Assembly: GCA_008828725.1 (NCBI GenBank)
Contig: MEHQ01000728.1
Span: 88,459-152,458, forward strand
Direction of reading: 5' to 3'
DNA: 64,000 bases
Origin: Saccharina japonica
Taxonomy: Eukaryota; Sar; Phaeophyceae; Laminariales; Laminariaceae
Part shown: positions 1 to 13,417 of the stretch, piece by piece
How the letters are laid out: every line of letters begins with the position of its first letter
Numbering within the stretch: position 1 is the stretch's first letter
Translations under genes and position numbers: made by a program
Notes under the pieces: model-generated
The model's database searches: none
Seen by the model: only the letters and a program-made list of their open reading frames with translations
What the model was told of the DNA's origin: nothing

Positions 1-1453
1 AAGTCGGACCACTCGAACGTTGTGAGCACGCCCGTTGTTGTTATGCTTGGCGACAACGTGTCGGCGGTATCGTGGGTTAATACGTGTGGGGGAACACGGG
101 ACCCGAGAGCTGCCATTTTGATGCGATATTTGGGGAGATAGAAATGCGTGCTGGTTGGTGTTTTGAAGCGGCGCGTATTTCGAAGGGTCACAACTGTTTT
201 GGCTGGTGGCATTCGAGGTGGCCTCGCGAAACGATTACTTCGCGTTTGTCTTCCCTTTTCCCGCACGTTCATTGGCAGGAGGCGAGTTTCGGGAAAGAGT
301 GGTGGGACGACGTGTTCGGGAGTCTTGCAGGGTCTTTATCGACGGTCGGAGTGGCTCCTTCGACAAATGCCACTTATGAAGCCCCACATGGCGTTTGTTT
401 GTGAACGCAGTGGCGTCTAATTGCTGTACATCGAAGCGTATGCTTGGATATGGAGTTGGGAGAGGAGGCGGTAGCGAGACATGTCGCAAAGTGTATGGCG
501 CATATATATTTATCGCGCGGAAATAAATCATCGACGGGTGAAGGAAAATTGGTAGCAATACATACAGCATTTTCATCGCCGAGTCGGGATAGAATTGCCG
601 ATGAAACGTTTCATCGTTAAATCGGTGAAGGCAGTAGGCATTGCGAGAGAGAGTGTATTGAAGGGGGAGAACCTCAACGGATTAGGCGTTAAATATCGTG
701 GTTTATGTTGAAACAGGGATTGTCAAAAGTATTCCGGATTGGAGGGAAGGGGGCAAAGTGATGCGGATGATGCTACGTAGCGGTTTCGCACTTTGTTTCG
801 AGGCCGTGTGCGTCTGGGTTGTTTGCGTACAACGACGGAAACATTCGCAAACATTTCGGTTTGAGGAGGGAAGACGTGTTTTTGTGTTGTATGTATGGCG
901 CAGTTGTCAGCGCCTGAATTCTGCCGGTGCGCTGATCTGGCGGAACCTTTGTTCAGAGGGCCAATATAAGATTGAAAGAGACACGGGGAAGGAACTGGTT
1001 TCACGCATCAAGAAAACGGTTGTTGGGGCGAGTACATTTAATTGCGATAGCATGCCGCCGTCGGTTTCACATTTGAGGGGCGAGGTCGGTGGATTTGAGG
1101 TGATGCTCGAAGTGATGTTGGTGTATCCTAACCTGAACATTAGCTGTCCTCTTGGTACATATATATGCGGACGGAGGTAGACGGAGAGTGTGGACTCGTA
1201 ACCAGGCAAAAGTGTCACTAAGGGATTTAATGGGAAGACAAAAAGGTTAGTACCAGGAGAGCGTGCGTTGCATTCGGGTAGAATTTGGGGAGCAACGAGA
1301 CTCGCCGCAGGAGAGGTGTCGGCAATGGAAATCGAACGTCAGGGGAGGTGGAAGAGTTGTGCATTAATGATGTACGTAGTAGCGACAAGAGATGAGGAGG
1401 TTAAGGTTTCGAGAGTCTTAGCTTCTAACAACGCAGTGGCCGAAGGAATTTGA
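1..1453 (+). pseudogene. Decayed 3' half of a DIRS-like retrotransposon: RNase H then tyrosine recombinase
   Basis: Three frames in succession carry parts of one pol-type protein. Positions 1-138 read as the reverse-transcriptase-linked RNase H domain, with GDNVSAVSWVN followed by a GG-TRD-RA block. A stop near 139 is followed by GWCFEAARI and SRWPRETITSRL (to about 400), the end of the same domain. Positions about 455-690 fit the helical core-binding domain of a tyrosine recombinase, with a frame change near 570. The catalytic part ends at 1,271-1,450: H and R of the HxxR box at 1,271-1,282 (HSGR), W in GRWKS at 1,349 and the likely nucleophile Tyr at 1,373. RNase H followed by a tyrosine recombinase is the order of DIRS/Ngaro elements. 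Several stops and frame shifts show it is dead. The upstream reverse transcriptase would lie outside the window. Subgroup is uncertain. Confidence 0.75.
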
Positions 1454-2084
1454 TCAGGACAAAGGACTAAGTGGAGAGGGGGGTAGATTAATAAAAAATT
1501 ATTATCGTGGAGGTTCGGAGGGGCGTTTTGGGAGTATGGGAGGTAGGTCATTTATAATGGCTTGGTAGTTCACACATAAAATAGTGTAGAGACTGTTATT
1601 AATATGGGGTTAAAGTACGGTAGGATTTGCAGTAGAAAGTGGCGGTCTGTATCGGGTGTGTTTTTATATATGCTAGTTTAAGTGTGGACAATATCCAGCT
1701 CTTAAAACTAACAATAATTCCAGATTCAGGAGCAAAACAATTAGGAAGATTAAGCGAAGGAAATCTGGGGTTTGTTGATAGGTTTTGAATCGTTGGCATG
1801 ATTGAAAGAGGGGATGGGAAAGGTTTATCAAGTCGATATCACGGGTGGTGCAGTTGGTTGAACTGGAGGGACAGAGGTCGGGAAAGTTTGGGACAGTACG
1901 GAAGAAGACCATCTAGTACGGGGCTCTACTCGTAGTGTTGGTGAGAAGGGGTCTGGCACTGGGTGGAAGGTCGGCGAGTTGAACGAAGAACCCGCCCACC
2001 CTTCCCTGGAGAGTTAAAGTACGGTAGGGTTTGCAGTAGAAAGTGGCAGTCTATTTTGGGTACGTTTTTATATATGCTAGTTGA
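1454..2084. repeat. Non-coding stretch with a 72-bp direct repeat
   Basis: No gene is recognised. A block starting GTTAAAGTACGGTAGG and ending near TATATATGCTAG occurs at 1,609-1,680 and again at 2,014-2,085 in the same orientation, about 405 bp apart, with a few differences. The second copy runs directly into the dispersed repeat that starts at 2,085. The stretch between the copies has short open frames on both strands but no family signature. Confidence 0.55.
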
Positions 2085-2453
2085 AGTATGAGTACGGACT
2101 CAGGTTCAGCTTGAGTATGTGGTGCTTTCGTTTCTTCTCTGTGTAGCGTCGAGGAGATGCCAGGTTGTCGGAGCATCCAGGCTTGACGACAAGCTGGATG
2201 AACGATACGAAGAGTGTGGCAAAGGGGGACTGCCCTTGCCGCGCATTCAAGGATATTGGTGGGTGTCGTCAGTCATTACTTGTGCACGGGACAACATATG
2301 GGCTGACGTACACGGCAAGCAGTCTTGGAATACGAACGACCACAGCAGTAGTACAATAAGGTTCAGATATCTATGATATGACCTCGACGAATGGTGAAAC
2401 CGACGCAGGGCATATCCACTATACATGCGACGGTTGGGCCGAGAGCCTGGCAC
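2085..2453 (+). repeat. Dispersed repeat R1, copy A
   Basis: About 370 bp, starting AGTATGAGTACGGACT and ending near CGAGAGCCTGGCAC, closely similar to copies at 6,612-7,394 and 57,163-57,535. The conserved core includes GGCTTGACGACAAGCTGG and GGTGGGTGTCGTCAGTCATT. All three copies are in the same orientation. No target duplication or terminal repeats could be fixed, so the class is unknown. The short open frames in it are not shared intact between copies, so it is treated as non-coding. Confidence 0.8.
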
Positions 2454-3299
2454 CCACATCGCCCCCCAATGTTTGAAAGTGTAATACTGGAGAACCCATC
2501 ACACTTTTCGAACGCTTGGAAGGGACATAAGCTTTCCGGCTTTCTACCATTCACAGGAATTGTACAATAGTAGTTGATGTATAGCCTTGGCACTTGTTCC
2601 TCTGGTCATGTCATCCCTTGCGTAGTAAAAACCACGGGCTTGTGTGATCATGAGTTTATTTTCGAGTGTTTCGGTCATATACTACGAGTTGTCAACTACT
2701 AATGGGATATACGCTTGTCCTTCACATGCACAACTAATGTTGCAGCTCTACGGGCACCTGAGAGTCGCCGTAGGGCGAGGGTATTCTGAGATGTATGTCG
2801 ACTGACCTGACCAATGGCGTACGGAGGGTGCATCGTGTAAGACAGCGAATCAAGCCGTAGGATGGCTCGCTGCCGTATCGATGTAGGTATACAATGGAAG
2901 GTCCCCGGCGAGGGAAGCCATTGTCAGGGCGATGTAAACCCCATATCGTCACGTGTGGTCGATATGGGCTATCTGGGTCTTCCGCCTGGTGTTTACTAAC
3001 CACCACCCAAATAACGAAATTAACCAGTCAAACCACCCAGTGTCCACCGCCGTGTCCACACCAGTGTCCATACCGTGCATGAGCATCGCCCATATCTTGC
3101 CTGTACATTAACCCCACGTCGCCTGTGCTGTGGACTACATCCCGTAGCTCCGCGGTATCGGACAAGCTCGAGGACATCTCCTGTCGGGACTCTCTTACGA
3201 ACTACAACAGCTGTCTACCCAAGGTGAGACCGTTCCGGATAGAGGCCAGAGGGAGACAAGCTGTAACACTAGCTGCATGATGCAGGGTTCACAAACATA
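2454..3299. other. No gene recognised
   Basis: Short open frames occur on both strands but none shows a domain, biased codon use or a credible splice chain. Nothing repeated elsewhere in the window was noticed here. Confidence 0.4.
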
Positions 3300-3712
3300 A
3301 CGAAAACGAAACCTTTTATAACGAACAACGGTGTATGAAACCTTCCATAACGAACAATGATATACGAAACCTTGTTATAGTTATAGTTTCTTATCGATGG
3401 TACACGGAACCTTTCTAAGATTGACGATGGTATACGAAACCTTTTATACTGAACGATGGTACGGATATGCGAAACCATGTAAAAAACATTGGTTTACGAA
3501 ACCTTTTATACCAACGGTGGTATCCGGAACCTTGTATACATATCGATGTTTTACGAAACCTGTTATACTAACTTTGGTTAACGGAACCTAGCATAAAAAC
3601 GATAGTTTACCAAACCTGTTATACTACATTTGGTATACGGAACCTTGTATAAAAACGATGGTTTACGAAGCCTTTAATACTACCTTGTTGTATAAAAACG
3701 ATGGTACCTTTG
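3300..3712 (+). repeat. Diverged minisatellite, ~35-bp unit
   Basis: Roughly a dozen imperfect tandem units of about 35 bp. Each has a core like CGATGGTTTACGAAACCTTT followed by a spacer such as TATAC or TATAAAAA. Units differ by substitutions and small indels, so the array is old. No coding capacity is conserved across units. Confidence 0.8.
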
Positions 3713-5589
3713 GCAACGCTCACTGCGTATATTATCACTATACAGTGCGCGTGGAACGGTTGCTTGCAAGGCTTTTGGAACACACTTACGTAGTGATAAC
3801 ATGAATGTGCAGACGGACGGTTTTGCCAGGAAATTGTGCATGCAGAATATGCAACTAAATGAACACGGTTGTTCGCTGGAAATACCGGGTATCCAAATTA
3901 TTATCGAGTAAGTTTGCATGACTTGACGATGGTGTGGTTTTAACGACAACGGTACAGCATAACGGGCTGTATTTGCATGGTTAGCGATAACATTGGCATG
4001 TCTCCAAATTCGAAAAAGACATCATCGACTACTATGACCACGATTCAATCAATCAAGCTGAACGGATACGACGAATATATCAAGTTGGTAGTATACGAAC
4101 CGTCTTTACATATTGTTATTGCACGGCCAAGGAACGGGTTGGCGTGCTTATATTCCACAAGTGTGTGTACTCGTAACCACTTATGGGTTTTGATGTCTGA
4201 TTTCGAGTATTTTGGTTTGTCACAAAAATCCGGATATTTTTTTGCCTAAATCGAATATAATTTCTCCAAACCAAATTTCCAGCTGACCGTTGGATAAGTA
4301 ATAAAAAACGTATCAATTTCGTCTCCCCGAATTCAGAAAATACCTAATTAACTCTAATTTTAGTATTGAATACCAGCATGAAATATCGAAATATCGAGAG
4401 ATGGGCTTCCGAAGACAGAGCATCGCAGGAACCGTATCATATCATATCATATCATATCATATCATATGTATAGTTATGTTTGTGAAATTTTCGTACTTTC
4501 CACAACTTTTCTCTTCGTACGGGCGCTTTTCGGCAAAAGGCTATAAGTATCCCGACACGGGAGGCCCGGCTGGATACATTGATCGAGGTTTGAGCTCGAT
4601 CCGAGCACTGTAGCTTGCGTGGCGGGCGCTCAAAGATTTTTTTCCCGCGGGAGTGGATAAGGCGATTCCCCGGTTTCTCTGGATGATATCTTATTTTGTA
4701 CGTACGTGCCAGTAAATAATAATATTCTGTTTTGTTTTGTTTTTTCCCTACTTTTTGCCCCTTATTTCCACGAGCTCATCATCATGAGCACACAGGAGAG
4801 CCCACTGACATACCATTATACCATAGGTCGACAACAGAACATGCAGAGATCACAACGTTACAACTCTGCATAAGCACCAGCAGGTAACACTGTGCGTGTG
4901 TGACACGCCCATTTGCGCTGTATTGCTGTGGCTAGCTGTGTCTATCGGAGTAACCTGCGGTCTAGAATCCACACCATCTATCTACGTACCTTTTTCTGTG
5001 CTGCTGCTGTGTGTGACAGACCCGCGCTCACTATGACCGGAAATGTAACGACCGCTTTGAATACATAGGAGTACCTCAACTGTCCTTATATTTTTCGTTT
5101 TTTGTGTTTGTTTCCCGAAACTCACTCCAGAAATCCGTGATACATCAAGCACCATGCAACGGATACGAACAACGCCACAGCCCCGGCTGGAAGCACAAGC
5201 AGCAGACGTGCCTGTGGCGGGTCCACCGTATACAGCTGTGGCTATTGAGTATAGTGGTTGCTTTATGCAGGCTTGCATCCGTCATCAGGCCCATTACCAC
5301 TTGAACTGTTGGACTGCTGTTTGTTTGCTGCAAATTACTCGTAATGTGCCCAAGTGCATATTTTTGGAAAATCCGGTTTCCACCGTGGTCTGCCGTGGTC
5401 GGTAGATGTAAAATAAGGGTCCCACAATGATGTCAGGTCAAGCAAGGCAAACTTACGCTGTCAAGCGTATAGGGCCGAGTGTTTAACAATAAAACCTAGT
5501 AGAATGGTGTCAGCCCAGGTAGGTGCTGTCTGTCAAAGTTCAAGGTGCTGTGTCGTGACATCTTTGTTTCGAGGACGGTGAATAGGAGA
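3713..5589. other. No gene recognised; contains a short ATATC array
   Basis: Apart from a perfect short tandem array of the pentamer ATATC at about 4,435-4,467, nothing identifiable was seen. Open frames are below about 100 codons and lack features. Confidence 0.4.
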
Positions 5590-5735
5590 GGGCAGAGAGG
5601 AGGGAAGGGTGATAGGGATGGGGCGGAGGGAGGGACGGAGAGAGGGAGGGACGGAAGGCGGGAGAGGGAGAGCGCGAGCGAGGGAGGGTGGGAAGGAGGG
5701 AGGGAGGGAGGGAGCGAGAAAGCGAGACTGGGACG
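5590..5735 (+). repeat. Purine-rich GGGA/GAGG simple repeat
   Basis: Long run of GGGAGG-type purine repeats, including a stretch of about five GGGA units near 5,695. The overlapping Arg/Gly/Glu or Pro/Ser-rich open frames are by-products of the simple sequence. Confidence 0.8.
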
Positions 5736-6052
5736 GAGGGAAAAGCCTTCGCCACCTGATCACTCCCAGCACAGATAAATGCGTGACGCTGCCCAAACAT
5801 GAATTTCATTAATCCGATTCCACTTGAAATTGGACACTGGCCTCGGGCTGCTGCGCGACACCCGACTGCTGCTGCTCGGCTCGCGGATGCTGGCAGCCAA
5901 CCCTGACTACTTCACACACAGGGCACCCCATTAGGTATGGTTTGAACCATGACGATCGCCTCCTCGAGGGCTGCCGACCTGTTGCGTGCGGTACGGGTGT
6001 AGGAGTTTTGAAATAAATTCGGCCGTGGGGTACCCCAGACTGATTCTCATCG

Positions 6053-6112
<60 letters not shown>
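6053..6112 (+). repeat. (GACA)n microsatellite
   Basis: About 14 tandem GACA/CAGA units. The same tetranucleotide expands at 45,474-45,531 and, on the other strand, near 60,797-60,815. The Val-Cys-Leu-Ser repeat peptide it implies is not a real protein. Confidence 0.95.
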
Positions 6113-6117
<5 letters not shown>

Positions 6118-6762
6118 CTTTTTTGAATCCGTTCCAGAGACCACAAATTACACTTGTGGAAATACAGTAGGGTAACGAACTATATAAATATTTTCTGTCA
6201 GTCATTCACGGTTGACTGTTGACTGTTGACAGAACCAACAACATGTACCATTATTTTGATAGTATACGAACGATCTTTACACAGTAACGGACTGAATGAA
6301 ATACTTTCTGCCAGTCATCAGCGAGTGACTATTGGAGGACTGTTCACAGAATACACACAATGAACCAGTAGAACAAGTGGAAGGCATTAATGTGCCCAAT
6401 CAGGATATTTAACTTCGGAGTATGCAGTTCACGCGCACGACTGCCTCTCGCTATAGTTCTTATCCAATGGAACGATCCGATACCAGGGAATGCACCATCA
6501 ATGTATTCAGGAATCCCCACAGCCTCTCACACAGAACATCGATGTCCATTCATTGATCGATTATAACTGTGCCAAATATATACTTCAAGTATATGCACAC
6601 TGCACGCTCCTGCCGTCGACGCCAATATGAGTACGGACTCAAGTTCGGCTTGAGTCTGTGGCACTTTCCTTTCTTGTCTGAGCAGCGTCGAGGAGACGCC
6701 AGGTTGTTGAAGAATCCAGGCTTGACGACAAGCTGGATGAACGATACGAAGAGTGTGTCAAA

Positions 6763-7136
6763 GAGTCCCTTATACAATTCGTTAGCTCGGATCTTCCTAG
6801 GGGCGGTCTGTTCACTTCTCGCATTGCTTTGCGAGCTAGGAAGCACTTCCTGGTGGGATCAAGGTACGGGCGTAGACCCAGCCCAACCCCCAACCCTAAC
6901 CCTAACCCTAACCCTAACCCTAACCCTAACTCCAACCCTAACCCAAACCGGACCCAAAACGGACCAGAAACGGGCGAGAAACGCGGCTGCGCCGCGTCTG
7001 CATTTACGAGTAGCGAGAAAATTGCGAGAACATTCCGAGCGCGGACCACAAAAACGATATGCGGACCACATGTCCACAATTTTTAAGACAGAATCATGCC
7101 TTGAAGATCCGAGCTAACGGATTGTATGATGTACTC
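6763..7136 (+). mobile_element. Non-autonomous hAT-like inverted-repeat element (374 bp)
   Basis: The ends are imperfect inverted repeats of about 34 bp. The left end begins GAGTCCCTTATACAATTCG, and the right end read in reverse begins GAGTACATCATACAATCCG; both then continue TTAGCTCGGATCTTC. The element is bounded by GTGTCAAA at 6,755-6,762 and 7,137-7,144. An 8-bp duplication with short inverted repeats fits hAT elements. The inside carries a telomere-like array (6,884-6,947) followed by a GC hairpin (CGCGGCTGCGCCGCG near 6,985). No transposase is encoded. It inserted into repeat R1. Confidence 0.8.
6884..6947 (+). repeat. Interstitial telomere-like (CCCTAA)n
   Basis: About nine CCCTAA units with a few variants, inside the hAT-like element. 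Similar degenerate CCCTAA/CCCGAA stretches occur at about 10,805-10,835 (reverse orientation), 45,676-45,770, 56,287-56,318 and 56,898-56,935. This is not a chromosome end, because unique sequence continues on both sides. Confidence 0.9.
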
Positions 7137-7394
7137 GTGTCAAACTGCAAAGGGGGACTGCCCTTGCCGCGCATTCAAGGATCTTGGTGGGTGTCGTCAG
7201 TCATTACTTGTGCACGGGACAATGTGTGGGGCTGACGAACACGGCAAGTAGTCTTCTTGGAATACGAACGACCACAGCAGCAGCAGTAGTACAATAAGAT
7301 AGATACATATATATGTATATGACCTCGACAAATGGCGAAATCGAAGCAGGGCATATCCATGCGACGGTTGGACCGAGAGCCTAGTACTAGCACC

Positions 7395-8204
7395 CACAGA
7401 AGTATGGATACGATCCAGGATAACCATAACTAACTCCAGATTCATGAGCAAAACAAAGGCATGTTCCTTGACTTTTTTCGTCAGAATATATTTGCTTGAA
7501 AAAACACTTGCAATATTATATACCAGTATACTTGTGGAGGACAGGTTTTGGGGAAAGTTCGTAGAATGGTCGTTGCACATGTACCCATGGAAGATACACC
7601 AGAAGTGGTATCACATCTGAGCATCTTTCCGAGAACGGGAGAACTCGGCATAATAACCGAACCTCCTTGAAGTCGAGACGGGCCTTGTTTGCCCGCCCGA
7701 ACTTCACTCGATCTATCTCTTCTCCACGCTGGTAACCCAACGTAGAGGGCTCTCTCCTTGCCCTAAATATAAGGAAGAAAACGTGCAGCCCTCGGTGGCG
7801 GGTCAAAGCTACCACATCACTTGGGACCTTTGGGATTCTACGACCGTAGGCTTCCATATACTCGAGTATATAGTATGTGTTAGAGAAGATAAAACACACT
7901 CGAGCGTTGCAAGAACATCCAGAAAGCTGACGACAGCCTCACACGTTATCCAAAGTTCATAACAGGACGTGCCTTTGGGCACGTTGCGGTGTGCGCTTTT
8001 TCCGTCGGCCCAACGTGCTAACTAAGGTTGGTTGTGGTTTCGCCACAACGTCCCGCAACGTATCAAATGGCCACCTGTAGAGTACATCGTAAATCACAAA
8101 CGAAAGCTGTATGTTTCTATTTCTATTTCTATTTCTATGTCTATACAGTACACACGACCCGCTCTGGCATAGTGCGGCGAACCACTATTAATAGTACTCT
8201 TTAA
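7395..8204. other. No gene recognised
   Basis: A 127-codon frame on the - strand at 7,516-7,899 has mixed composition but no recognisable domain. Both sides of it lack splice or start signals that would support a gene. Confidence 0.35.
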
Positions 8205-8359
<155 letters not shown>

Positions 8360-9535
8360 GTCAAGACAGTGACTAGTTTTTTCACCTTCGAAGGACACGG
8401 GGATGGAGCTTGGATGCGGCTTAGGACTTAAGAATAGAACGTCAACAGGATCCGAGTTACGACTACTCGTAGGGAGGGAGAAAGACAGAAGTGCGAAGAC
8501 AATACATGGGATGGAAATAAAAATAAAAATAAAATGGATATTGAGACGAAGGAGGGAGCAAGGACAACACATCCACATGGAGTATTGTGGATATAAAGCA
8601 TAGCGGGTAGTAGACATATATATGAGGAAGTTAGACTTTGCGCATATACATTTCCTTTGTTTCCGTGGTTTTCTGCTTTCTTTCGGGAATGTTATGAGTG
8701 ATCAACGTTGAAGCTCATGCTGCAAATTGTCGGATGGCAAAGATGATAATAATTAATAGAACAAACGTTCTATACGTACGCAGCTTGCAACGTTGAGTAT
8801 CAACTACTTACTATTATATATATATATACATACATATAATACGTGTGTCTGTATTCAATCGGTCGAAAGCTGTGACGTATTTATATTTATAATGATTTTA
8901 TCAGATACTGCTGCTGCTTTGTTGTTTGTGGTGGTTCTCCGTAATACGACGCAAATAAATGCACGAACCCTACCTGCAACCTTCCTCTACACTCTACGTA
9001 CACGCTTCATTTACCAAAACATTCACAAATCGATCTCGAAGCAAGTTTTTCCCACCGTTACCCGCGTGCAGAGCAAAACCCCTCTGTCTGGGCGCAGTGC
9101 TATTATCATTACGTATGATACGTATACTATTATTAATATCAGTTTTCGTGTCGTTTCATTCTGGTGGGAAAAATGCTGGCCGCGAGAGCCTTGCCCTTTG
9201 ACTTGTTGACTCTCCGTATACTACGCCACCCCGCCGTGATATGCGTACCATTATTCCCATAAAAGAAAAAAGAAAACAGAAAAAAAGCGATCCGAGAACC
9301 ACATTGATTGGGATTTTTACACTCTGAAATACCCCGACATCTTAAACAAGATGGAAATAAATTACACCTCCCCTCGATAATGTACGCCATCCCGAGTAAA
9401 CCACAATACCCCCCCCCCTCCAATTCTGAATTTGCACACCACAGCGGCACAGATAGGACCAACACAACAACACGCTTGCCAAAAGGACTGCTGGCAAATT
9501 CCGTCTATATCGATCGCTGCTCAATACAAAGAAAG
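8360..9535. other. Upstream region of the beta-helix gene, no gene recognised
   Basis: AT-rich patches (near 8,515-8,535 and 8,815-8,840) and a short segment near 8,767-8,806 (CGCAGCTTGCAACGTTGAG) that recurs near 10,960-10,999. It would contain the promoter and 5' UTR of the gene starting at 9,536. No TATA or initiator element could be assigned with confidence. Confidence 0.4.
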
Positions 9536-12500
9536 ATGGTCAACTCTTGGGGTATGGGATCCGTGCTGGCGCTGGGCGCCTTGTCTACTGCCAGGTCAGT
9601 CAGTCTGTATTACCACTCTGACGCACGCTGCAGTAGTAGTCCTAGTAGTAGTAGTAGCAGCAGCAGCAGCAGCAGCAGTAGTAGCAGTAGTATGCAGGTA
9701 GGGGCACGTTTTTTTACCCAACTTTTTTTCTGACAGACGAGGCTCAGTACCCACAAATCGCCGAAATAGAATGCTACTGCTGCTGTATGTTTTGGTGTGC
9801 AGCATTATTAATACCCACGTATCGCCGGAATAATACTGTTTGTTTGTTGTTCCGTTCGTTTGTGTTTCACGACACAACTACAACTGCAACGACACAGCAG
9901 CAGTAGAGTAGCAGCATAGTACGAGAGCACGCCATGTGGGATTGTGCCCATCGATCGGGTTGCACTTCTTTTATGTTTTTTTGTCGGGGGTCAGTTTTTT
10001 TTGTGGTGAGGTCCGTACGTATATAATAGAGCTCAAGTAAGAAGGAGCTATCTCTTACCTGGTATTGTTTTAGCTTGGATCCTCTAAGAAAGCCGACAAC
10101 CCACAGCAAAGAGAAGCATATACTACTACAGTACTACTACTACTATTGCTGCTGTGCCAGGTACGTACTGCCGTGCCAGGTAGTATTCTCTTTGCTGTTG
10201 TTGTATGTCGTGTTGCACGGAGGTGGAAATTAATTACTGTAATTAATACCCTGGTACACTTTTTTTTATTTAATTCATACAAGGTACTGACCTACGACTA
10301 AGTAACTCAAATAATTTGTTTGTATGTCGTCCAGTGTCGTATCCCCCCCCCCCCAAATCACACTCACTCGTATATATACAGCAGTAGTAGTAGCTAACAA
10401 AAAAAGGAACCGGTACAACAAGCATTACAGAACGTTGTTCTCATACTTCTGTAGTGCTAGTCACACGCACGATATGGAATACACACAAAACACGCGTGAA
10501 CGGCTTACTATAAAACGGATTGGTAACTACTACTATTAATAGTAGGTAGGGTACCTTGAATACATCACGAATCCCACCAGTAGTGGACAAAGTATGATAG
10601 TAGATCTTCCTAAGGTAGCTATGTAGGCACTCTGGTTGGCCAAGGGTATGTTTTACGCGGCGCAATCAACTTGGAGTCTTTCCCAGCCACAGCATCCCGA
10701 GCAAACCAAGAGTCTCTTTCCAAGCTCACCATCCACGCCGGTTCGAGTCAACCTAGAGTCTTACCAAGCACAGCATCCCAGCACTGACCACTGGCATGGG
10801 GTTCGGGTTAAGGTTAGGGTTAGGGTTCGGGTCGGAGGGTCAGCTTTAGGCGTCAACCCCACAACCCCCGTAAATATCTACTATGATCAAGGTCTGTCCA
10901 CCCCTCAATCCCACACGAAACACTGAACATAACACGTACCCTGGTACGTAAAACAAGCATTCTACGCAGCTCGCAAAGTTGAGTATCAACTGTTCAAAGG
11001 GTTGAACTCACAGTTGACGTATTTATTTTTTTTTAATTTATTTATCCCACACACCCACGGTTTATATTTTTTCACAGATAGATATAGGCACACACACGCT
11101 CCCTGAATTTTGCAGCCAGCCTCACAGATTTTGTTCTCATCATTTACAGGATGCACATCTTGACATGAGGACATACAAAACCCGTAAGTTTACGCGCGAT
11201 CGAAGTATCACGCTCAGCTTTTGCAAAGATAAGAGTTTCAACGAAATCCTCGATCTCTCTGACAGCTGTTTGTTATTTTTTTTCTTCACTTTTTTATAAA
11301 TAAATAACCATCGCAAACCCAAGTGCAGGTATATACGAAGGTGCTCCCTTCCTGGACATGGTGTACGAACGCATATTATTTACGGGGGACCATTATGATC
11401 GTATTAAATAGGACCTACAGTACAGACTAAAACCTATATATTTACCACTTTTTACTAACAATATTTGGTCCTATTTACTAGTGGCCCTCCGTAATAGTGC
11501 ACACATCAGCACGACGGCACGGCAAGAAAACAAACACTAAAATGATCCGGCGACATGGCATTTCTCGACGAAATCATCTCGGATTCCAAACATTCTACGA
11601 GCATGTGCAAACGCGCTGCGGGCTCAGAAACCATGGTGCCAAATTAGGAGCTAAAATATATATGCTAACATGAGGGGAAAACTTCCAATCGAATGGAAAT
11701 CTGTTTTATGGCTGGACTAGCCTGCGACCACTCTCTGTGTGCTGACTTGTTCTGTGCTCCTCCTGCTCCTCCTGTGTGTTCTCTGCTCTACCATCATAAT
11801 AGGGCGGCCTGCGACGCCCTGGACAATTACCTGGACGTCCCTTCGCCCTTGACCGGAGACACCACCATCACCTTGAGCGTGGGAGTCATCGAGTGCGAGC
11901 ACCTGGACGTAGACGCGAACACGATGGAAGCGGAGCAGGTCGTCATCGAAGGCGGGACTCTCACCATCAAAAGCGACGACGCCGTGCAGTAAGAATACGA
12001 TTAATAGTGGTCTTTTGTTGCTTACGTGTAATACCTCTATCATACCGGTATGCACTAGCGGTACGGCCACGGCCCCGCCCGTGACGCCAGTCATATACAT
12101 ATATATATGCACACCACAACAACAGAAGCAGCAGCAGCAGCAGCAGCAGCAGCAGAGGGTACAACAACATCAGTACCACAGCACCAACGCTTCACAATTT
12201 GGCCCTTTGTGACACCCGCGGTGAATTTTTTGTGTGCATCCATGTACTATACGTATGTATGTGTGTGCAGTTTTCACCGGGAGGAGGAGTACATGCGACT
12301 GCATCCACTTTCCACCAGGGGAGCACGTTTTTTTTGTTTTTTTTAACTTCATCCTCCTTTCCGAGAGCGTAGACAGGCGGGGGCGGGGGGGACACTGAAA
12401 CCAAGTATATATATACAACTAAAAAAATGAAAAAAAAACGTAATTTTCTCGATTCGTACAGAAAATCCCAAGGGTCCGATTTGTTCTTCAATTTGGCCTT

Positions 12501-13327
12501 TTTAGGAGTGAGTGAGTGAGTGAGTGAGTGAGGCGACAAGGATTCCGATCCGCGTGCTCTCCTGTTATAACAAATATCACACAATTTTAAAAACAAAAAC
12601 GTCGTCGAACCTCATCCTGTCACACAACAGCAGTATACAATAGGGACGCTTTTGGTGATGGTGATGCTCCCCTTTTTCAACTTGCGACACCACCGGGATC
12701 TCAAGCCAACCACACATACATCCTGAAGGGGAATCTTGTACCAGGTATACATTGTGTATGCATAGTGTATTCGTTTGGAATAACAGGTGAAAACGTCAGG
12801 AACTACATGTTGCAAAACACTACTCCTGTGTAGTAATACTTACACCTCTGGTAGAAAATATTCAACGATGTAGACTGCAGTTTATTTAGTACATTGGCGC
12901 CACGCACGTTTATATTGACAACTACTTGTAGATAGTGCGGGGTGTATTATCCAGTAGTTTAAGAGTAAACACAGCCATGCTTGAATCTTGAATAGGAGAA
13001 GGCAATCTGCACACACACCTTACACAACAGCCGTAGAGTATAATAGTAACTCATCACAGTCAGGTTCAAAAACGTGTGCATACAGATTTCATTTTTGAGA
13101 TGATTTCCGCCGGGTGGAGTGTGGTGGCATAACGCAAAATGTGCGACAATGAAAGAAGGAATCAGTGCATTCCAAAGCACTGCTACGTACTGTGAAACGG
13201 TAATCGCTGTGATATCGTCCTACTACTCCTCCTGTACATTGCGACGAAACAGACCACATTCCTGTGGCGATTAGCGACAGCAGTAGTAGTAGCGGTAGCA
13301 GTAGTAGTGGTAGTAGTGGTAGTAGTG

Positions 13328-13417
<90 letters not shown>

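Larger units (their letters stand above)
6612..7394 (+). repeat. Dispersed repeat R1, copy B, split by a DNA transposon
   Basis: Begins with GCCGTCGACGCCAATATGAG, shared with copy C, and follows the R1 consensus to 6,762. It is interrupted by the element at 6,763-7,136 and resumes at about 7,149 with the GGGGACTGCCCTTGCCGCGC block. The uninterrupted sequence in copy C shows exactly where the insertion occurred. Seven extra bases (CTGCAAA) remain at the right junction. Confidence 0.85.

Noticed and set aside
698-1180. Independent 160-codon host gene
   Set aside because: It lies between the core-binding and catalytic parts of the recombinase remnant and is best explained as part of that broken element.
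1673-1912. Aspartyl protease motif (DSGA) at about 1,723 on the + strand
   Set aside because: Only four residues match, with no supporting flanks; too weak to call.
6884-6947. Telomere array as a chromosome end
   Set aside because: The array is short, degenerate and inside a transposon with unique sequence on both sides.
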